12,176 nt of DNA from the NCBI GenBank assembly GCA_003241485.1, contig QFQD01000090.1:1-12176 (forward strand), read 5' to 3'. The notes below the pieces were generated by a model, which saw nothing but the letters and a program-made list of their open reading frames with translations, made no database searches and was not told the origin of the DNA. How positions within the stretch are numbered: position 1 is the first letter of the stretch; each line of letters starts with the position of its first letter. The translations under genes were made by a program, and so were the position numbers. Origin of the DNA: Ancylobacter novellus (GTDB lineage Bacteria > Pseudomonadota > Alphaproteobacteria > Rhizobiales > Xanthobacteraceae). Positions 8,539 through 12,176 of the stretch are shown in pieces.

Positions 8539-9516
8539 TCAGCGGTCCGCCGCGGCCGAGCCGCCATCGTTGCGGTTGCCGAACAGGCGTCCGGTCCTGC
8601 GGGAACGGATGCCACCGGCGCCGCGAAGCAGGAACAGGGCATCGATCCCCAGCCGCTGGGCGAGGTCCCCGCCGTCGTCGGCACCGAGCACCATCAGCGC
8701 GGTCGCCCAGGCATCGGCCTCCGCGCAGGTCGGCGCGAGCACGGTGACCGACGCCGGAGATCGCGCAAGCGGGACGCCGCGGGCGGGGTCCATGGTGTGG
8801 GAGAGGCGCCGGCCCTGAACGTCGATCCAGTGGCGGTAGTCGCCGGAGGTGGCGACGGCGCAATCCTCCAGAGAAAGCAGGGAATGCGGGGCGCGACGGT
8901 CAGGGTCCGGCTGCTCCACCGCGACCGTCCAGGCCTCGCCGTCCGGCCTCAGGCCCATGGCGCGCATCTCGCCGTCGATGCCCACGAGCCCGTCGCGGAT
9001 GCCGGCGCCGCCGAGAATTTCGGCGAGGCGGTCCACGCCATATCCCTTGGCGATGCCGTTGAGGTCGAGCGTGATCGGCACGCGCTTGCGGACCCGCGTT
9101 CCATCGATTTCGAGCGCGTCATGGGCGGGCACGCGCCGGGCCTCTATTGCGCTGCGGATGAGGTTCGGGCTCGCTTGCGCGGCGCCGAAGCCCCATGCGG
9201 TCACCGCGTCGCCCATGCCGATGTCGAATGCGCCGCGCGAGGCGCGACCGATCGCCAGCCCCAGCCGGAGCACATCCAGAAGGCGTGCCGGAACGCGCAC
9301 CCATTCCCCCGCCGGTGTCCCGTTCAGGCGCATCAGCTCGCTGTCGGGCCTCCATGTCGACATCTGCGCATCGACCTCGTCCACCGCCGCCTGCAGATCC
9401 GCCTGAAGGGCACCTGCATCGAAGCCGAAGGGCGCATGGAAGAGCGCGGACCAGCGGGTCCCCATCGTTGGGCCGTTGAGGGCGCACCGTGCGAGACTAG
9501 TAGACGTCTTCGACAT
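8539..9516 (-). CDS. apbE: FAD:protein FMN transferase ApbE
   Basis: A 325-residue enzyme that cleaves FAD and attaches the FMN part through a phosphoester bond to Thr or Ser of target flavoproteins, using Mg2+. Family landmarks appear in order: PTMGTRW (16-22), STWRPDSELMRLN (53-65), AFDIGMG (96-102), the FAD-binding LDLNGIAKGYGVDRL (150-164), GIDGEMRAMG (179-188), SGDYRHW (224-230), SHTMDPARGVP (239-249), and ADAWATALMVLG (267-278), whose D268 and T272 match the metal-site pair. Length is normal. The N-terminus has no hydrophobic signal segment or lipobox, unlike many periplasmic ApbE proteins. It is the last gene of the operon: its ATG overlaps the end of the reductase gene by 20 bases, and GAGGGG lies 4 bases upstream, which suggests translational coupling. 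Likely targets are the operon's own DUF2271 and PepSY proteins. Confidence 0.93.
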   Translation of the reverse strand: MSKTSTSLARCALNGPTMGTRWSALFHAPFGFDAGALQADLQAAVDEVDAQMSTWRPDSELMRLNGTPAGEWVRVPARLLDVLRLGLAIGRASRGAFDIGMGDAVTAWGFGAAQASPNLIRSAIEARRVPAHDALEIDGTRVRKRVPITLDLNGIAKGYGVDRLAEILGGAGIRDGLVGIDGEMRAMGLRPDGEAWTVAVEQPDPDRRAPHSLLSLEDCAVATSGDYRHWIDVQGRRLSHTMDPARGVPLARSPASVTVLAPTCAEADAWATALMVLGADDGGDLAQRLGIDALFLLRGAGGIRSRRTGRLFGNRNDGGSAAADR

Positions 9517-11704
9517 AGCGCCCCTCGGCCTTGAGAAGCTGGTGCGAGAGGCCGAGCGGTTCGAGGATCCGCGTCATCGCCTCGGCGACGCCGGCCGCCA
9601 TCTGCCGCCCGCCGCAGACCATGACATGCGCGCCTTCCCGGATCGCGCGTGTGATTTCGAGCTGCTCGGCGACCAGCGCGTCCTGGACATGGCGCGGCCG
9701 CGCGCCGCGCGAGACCGCCGTGGACAGATGGCGGAGCCGGCCCCCGGCCGCCCAGGCTTCCAGCTCCTCGCGATAGAGGAAGTCGCTTTCGGGATGCCGC
9801 ATGCCGAAGAACAGGTGGATCGGGCGGCGCGATGCGTTGGCGCGGATGAAGCCGGCGAGCGGCCCGATGCCGGTGCCGGCGCCGATCAGGATCAGGGGTT
9901 TGCGGTCGCGGGCCGCATGGAAGCCGGGATTGCGGCGGATGAAGGCGGCGACCGTCCCGCCGGGCTCCAGCGTCGTGAGCGCGCTCGAACAGAGGCCGCC
10001 GACATGCCGGCGCACCACGATCTCCACGAAGCCGTCCCGGCGGCCCGAGGCGAGCGAATAGAAGCGGGGTATGGGCGATCCCTCCGGCACGACGCCGACG
10101 AGGTCCCCGGCCTCGAAGCGGGCAAATCCCTGCCTCGTCAGGCGCTGCCATATGGAGAGGCGCGGCAGGGCGAAGCGCAGGATGGCGGTGGGAGCCTGGA
10201 CGTCGTGGCCATAGTCGCGGCGCGACACGAGGGTGAGCGCGCTCGTCGCGGGCCGGACAGGCTGGTGGTCGAGCTCCAGCGCCATGCCGAGCGCTTCGCC
10301 CAGCGCGCGGCCCCAGCGCGCGAATTCCTGCGGCGACTGGCGGTCCACCGTCTCGAAAGGCAGCAGGAGCGGCCAGCCCCTGGCTTGCGCCGCGGCGGCG
10401 ACCGATCTCGCATAGGCGCAGAAGGCCGGAAAGCTCCGGTCGCCGAAGCCCAGCACCGCCACCGGCGCGGCCGGCGCGGCGGAAAGCCGGTTCAGGCGGT
10501 CGAGAAACCCTTTCGCCGAAGCGGGGGCGTCACCGTCGCCATAGGTCGCGGCCAGCACGAGATAGCGCCGCGCCCCGGAAAAGCGGGCGGGGTCGAACGC
10601 CGACATCGGCGCAGCATGGACGCGCTGCCCGGCGCGGGTCAGCGCCGCGTGCAGCGTCGCGGCAAATCCCCAGCTGCTGCCACCTTCGCTGCCGACGAGG
10701 ATGATCGTCTCGGCGCGGCCCGGCGCGGCGTTGTCGCGGATCCCGGGGCGACGGGTGCGGCCAGCCAGCCAGATGGAGAGCCCCGTGACGCCCATCGCCG
10801 GAACAGCCAACGCCATGAGCCCGAGCAGCAGGCCGAGGAGCGGGGCGCCCTGTCCGGTGTGGAGCATGTAGACGGTCTCCAACACCCGCTCCCAGCCGCT
10901 GAGCCCCGCCCAGCCAAGCGTCGCCCCGGTGCCCTGGTCGATATAGCCGGCGCCATCCTCGGTCTTGAGGGTGAAGACGTCGGTGGCGTCGCCGGGATAG
11001 GGGAAGCTCAGCTCGCGCAGGCTCGATACGGGTGTCGCGGCGAGCAGTGGCATGGCGGCAAGCGGGGCATTGGTCGTGCCGCTCACGGCGGCAGGCGGCT
11101 CCGCGGGGGCTCCCTCGTCGGGAAGCAGGCCGAAGGTCGAGGCCGTCATCCAGAGTGCCGTCGCCGACGACAGCAGGAGGCCGAGCACGGCGGCTCGCGC
11201 AAGCTCGACATGGACACGCCCGGCCAGAGGCCCGCGCTGCGGCGCCAGCCAGCGTCTCCAGCCGCCTGCGCGCCGCGCGACCAGCGCACAGCCGGAGATT
11301 GCGAGGACAAGCATCGCCGCCGCCCCCGCTGCCATGACGATGCGGCCGGCATCATCGAGGAACAGCGAACGGTGCAGATTGGTGAGCCCGCGCTGGAACG
11401 GGTTGGGATCGGCCGAAGCAAGGCTTGCCCCCGTCGCCGGGTCGATAACCGCGGAGCCCGGCGTGCCGCCGTCGAACCAGTAGGCGGTGATGCGCCCGGA
11501 GGGCGCGCGCCTGATCTGCTCGACGCCGGGATGGGTGGACTGGATGCGCGCGGCGAGGTCGGCCACGCTCATGGCCGCCTCCGCCTGCGGGGCGGCGATC
11601 CGTTCCGCCGCCGGGAAGACGGACAGCGCCGCGCCGCTCACCGCGAGCAGCGTCACGAGGGCGAGGGCCAGCAGGCCCGGCCAGCGATGGAGGGCGCGGA
11701 GCAT
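9497..11704 (-). CDS. PepSY-TM / flavodoxin / NADPH flavoprotein reductase fusion
   Basis: A 735-residue transmembrane oxidoreductase predicted to move electrons from cytosolic NADPH through FAD and FMN to the periplasmic side. The N-terminal half is PepSY-TM: membrane helices at about 8-30, 121-143, 166-190 and 286-314, with periplasmic PepSY-like loops at 31-120 and 191-285. Arg-rich stretches at 144-157 and 316-323 fit the positive-inside rule. Histidines H6, H111, H165 and H282 near helix ends are candidate haem ligands. A flavodoxin domain follows (about 333-465; GSEGGSS at 338-344, TYGDGDAP at 387-394), then a CysJ-like reductase: RFYSLAS for FAD (547-553), GAGTGIGP for NADPH (608-615), LFFGMRHPESDFLYREEL (631-648), VCGG (696-699) and a terminal DVY as in CysJ. 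GGGGGA lies 5 bases upstream of the ATG; the upstream gene ends 10 bases before. FoxB-like siderophore reductases share the PepSY-TM part, so ferric-siderophore reduction is plausible but unproven. Confidence 0.88.
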   Translation of the reverse strand: MLRALHRWPGLLALALVTLLAVSGAALSVFPAAERIAAPQAEAAMSVADLAARIQSTHPGVEQIRRAPSGRITAYWFDGGTPGSAVIDPATGASLASADPNPFQRGLTNLHRSLFLDDAGRIVMAAGAAAMLVLAISGCALVARRAGGWRRWLAPQRGPLAGRVHVELARAAVLGLLLSSATALWMTASTFGLLPDEGAPAEPPAAVSGTTNAPLAAMPLLAATPVSSLRELSFPYPGDATDVFTLKTEDGAGYIDQGTGATLGWAGLSGWERVLETVYMLHTGQGAPLLGLLLGLMALAVPAMGVTGLSIWLAGRTRRPGIRDNAAPGRAETIILVGSEGGSSWGFAATLHAALTRAGQRVHAAPMSAFDPARFSGARRYLVLAATYGDGDAPASAKGFLDRLNRLSAAPAAPVAVLGFGDRSFPAFCAYARSVAAAAQARGWPLLLPFETVDRQSPQEFARWGRALGEALGMALELDHQPVRPATSALTLVSRRDYGHDVQAPTAILRFALPRLSIWQRLTRQGFARFEAGDLVGVVPEGSPIPRFYSLASGRRDGFVEIVVRRHVGGLCSSALTTLEPGGTVAAFIRRNPGFHAARDRKPLILIGAGTGIGPLAGFIRANASRRPIHLFFGMRHPESDFLYREELEAWAAGGRLRHLSTAVSRGARPRHVQDALVAEQLEITRAIREGAHVMVCGGRQMAAGVAEAMTRILEPLGLSHQLLKAEGRYVEDVY
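9521..9526 (-). promoter_or_regulatory. Ribosome binding site of apbE inside the reductase gene
   Basis: GAGGGG lies 4 bases upstream of ATG 9516, within the last codons of the reductase gene. It supports this start over any deeper overlap, and so supports an ApbE with no signal peptide. Confidence 0.5.
10919..10939 (-). other. Candidate FMN-attachment motif 2 in the reductase (DQGTGAT)
   Basis: Residues D256-T262 read DQGTGAT, a full match to DxxTGA[ST] with the preferred final Thr. Thr259 would be modified. It lies in the second periplasmic loop, between helices 3 and 4. The same caution about the PepSY DPxTG turn applies. Confidence 0.38.
11423..11443 (-). other. Candidate FMN-attachment motif 1 in the reductase (DPATGAS)
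   Basis: Residues D88-S94 of the reductase read DPATGAS, fitting DxxTGA[ST]. Thr91 would be the modified residue. It lies in the first periplasmic loop, between helices 1 and 2. PepSY domains commonly carry a DPxTG turn, so chance resemblance is possible. Confidence 0.35.
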
Positions 11705-11709
11705 GCTTG

Positions 11710-11715
11710 TCCCCC
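11710..11715 (-). promoter_or_regulatory. Ribosome binding site of the PepSY reductase gene
   Basis: GGGGGA on the coding strand, 5 bases before ATG 11704. Its first base is the last G of the upstream TAG stop, so termination and re-initiation are adjacent. This supports both the start choice and co-translation of the two genes. Confidence 0.55.
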
Positions 11716-12176
11716 TACATGCCGTAGCTGAAATTCGCGATGTAGCGGCGACCCTGGACGGGCTGTCCCGCTCCCTTCGCGGTCAGCGGCACGGCGATCT
11801 CGTTGGGGCTGTCGCGCATGTCCTCGACCGCCGCATCGACATGGAGCGTGTAGCCGGCATCGAAGAGCGCGTCGGCAAGGTCGAGGGTGATCGCCAGCCG
11901 GCGGCCGGCCCCGACGCTCGCCCCGGTGATGCCGTTGATCTCGCCGGTGTTCCCGCCGGTCGCGCGATACCAGTCGGACAGGTGCCCATAGTATTTGGAC
12001 TTGGTTCCGGCCATCCAGAGGCTGCCGGCATAAGCCCCTTTCGGATCGGTGACGTAGATGGCGAGGTAGGCGCCGTTGCCGCCATAGTCCTTCAGCGTCG
12101 TGGTCAGGGTCACCGGCCGCGCCATGGCGATGCCGGGAAGCGTCAGCGCCGTGGTCAGCGCAAGGGCGGCGAGGAT
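11715..12176 (-). CDS. DUF2271 family exported protein, predicted flavinylated (5' end outside window)
   Basis: 153 codons are visible and the start lies beyond the right edge. The visible N-terminus, ILAALALTTALTLPGIAMA, is the hydrophobic core and end of a Sec-type signal peptide, with likely cleavage after AMA. The mature part begins near RPVTLTTTL and matches DUF2271 in AYLAIYVTDPKGAYAGSLW and in the tryptophan-containing YYGHLSDWYRATGG stretch. The segment NGITGAS (11936-11916) is close to the ApbE flavinylation consensus DxxTGA[ST], with Asn in place of the first Asp, so Thr at 11927-11925 is the candidate FMN attachment residue. An internal ATG at 12125 opens the same frame but would discard the signal peptide, so it is not the true start. 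It is the first visible gene of the operon and ends 10 bases before the reductase. The proposed role is periplasmic flavin electron carrier for that reductase. Confidence 0.78.
   Translation of the reverse strand: MLAALALTTALTLPGIAMARPVTLTTTLKDYGGNGAYLAIYVTDPKGAYAGSLWMAGTKSKYYGHLSDWYRATGGNTGEINGITGASVGAGRRLAITLDLADALFDAGYTLHVDAAVEDMRDSPNEIAVPLTAKGAGQPVQGRRYIANFSYGM
11916..11936 (-). other. Candidate FMN-attachment motif in the DUF2271 protein (NGITGAS)
   Basis: The TGAS core fits the ApbE target motif, and DUF2271 proteins often have DAVTGAT-like sequence at this place. The first position is Asn instead of Asp. The candidate residue is the Thr encoded at 11927-11925. Confidence 0.5.

Noticed and set aside
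8527..8543. Seven-base hairpin near the convergent ends of the GNAT and apbE genes, considered as a terminator
   Set aside because: It is short, contains a G-T pair, overlaps the apbE stop codon and has no U-run after it.
9476..11731. 751-codon open frame on the plus strand opposite the reductase gene
   Set aside because: The opposite strand has clear flavodoxin and NADPH-reductase motifs; this frame has biased composition and no recognisable family.

Overview
The window is G+C-rich throughout and reads as alphaproteobacterial chromosome, most likely from the Hyphomicrobiales (Rhizobiales). That placement rests on the cyclic beta-1,2-glucan synthase, a signature enzyme of that group, and on the base composition; it is an inference, not a species call. 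No rRNA, tRNA, CRISPR array, insertion sequence or phage gene was seen.

Bases 1 to about 7581 (minus strand) hold a very large gene for a cyclic beta-1,2-glucan synthase of the NdvB/ChvB/Cgs family. It runs off the left edge just after the GH94 catalytic motif, so only the last part of the protein is missing. The striking point is an in-frame TGA at 4810-4812 where the family has a conserved tryptophan (…HLLE-W…). The same frame is open on both sides, so this is a one-base nonsense change (TGG to TGA) in an otherwise intact gene. It separates the membrane-bound GT84 polymerase module (4810-7581) from the glycoamylase-like/GH94 phosphorylase module that controls ring size (1-4809).

Bases 7582-7907 are a divergent spacer with a hairpin in the presumed ndvB leader. 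At 7908-8480 (plus strand) is a stand-alone GNAT acetyltransferase of the RimJ/RimL type. It converges with the next operon.

Bases 8539 to beyond 12176 (minus strand) form a tightly packed three-gene operon, read from right to left: an exported DUF2271 protein (5' end outside the window), a PepSY-TM/flavodoxin/CysJ-like NADPH reductase fusion, and ApbE, the FAD:protein FMN transferase. The proposed scheme is that NADPH electrons pass through FAD and FMN in the cytosol, cross the membrane through the four-helix PepSY-TM part (probably via haem), and reach periplasmic flavin attached by ApbE. Candidate FMN attachment motifs (DxxTGA[ST] or a close variant) occur once in DUF2271 and twice in the predicted periplasmic loops of the reductase. 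The likely purpose is reduction of an extracytoplasmic substrate such as a ferric siderophore, but the sequence alone does not identify it.
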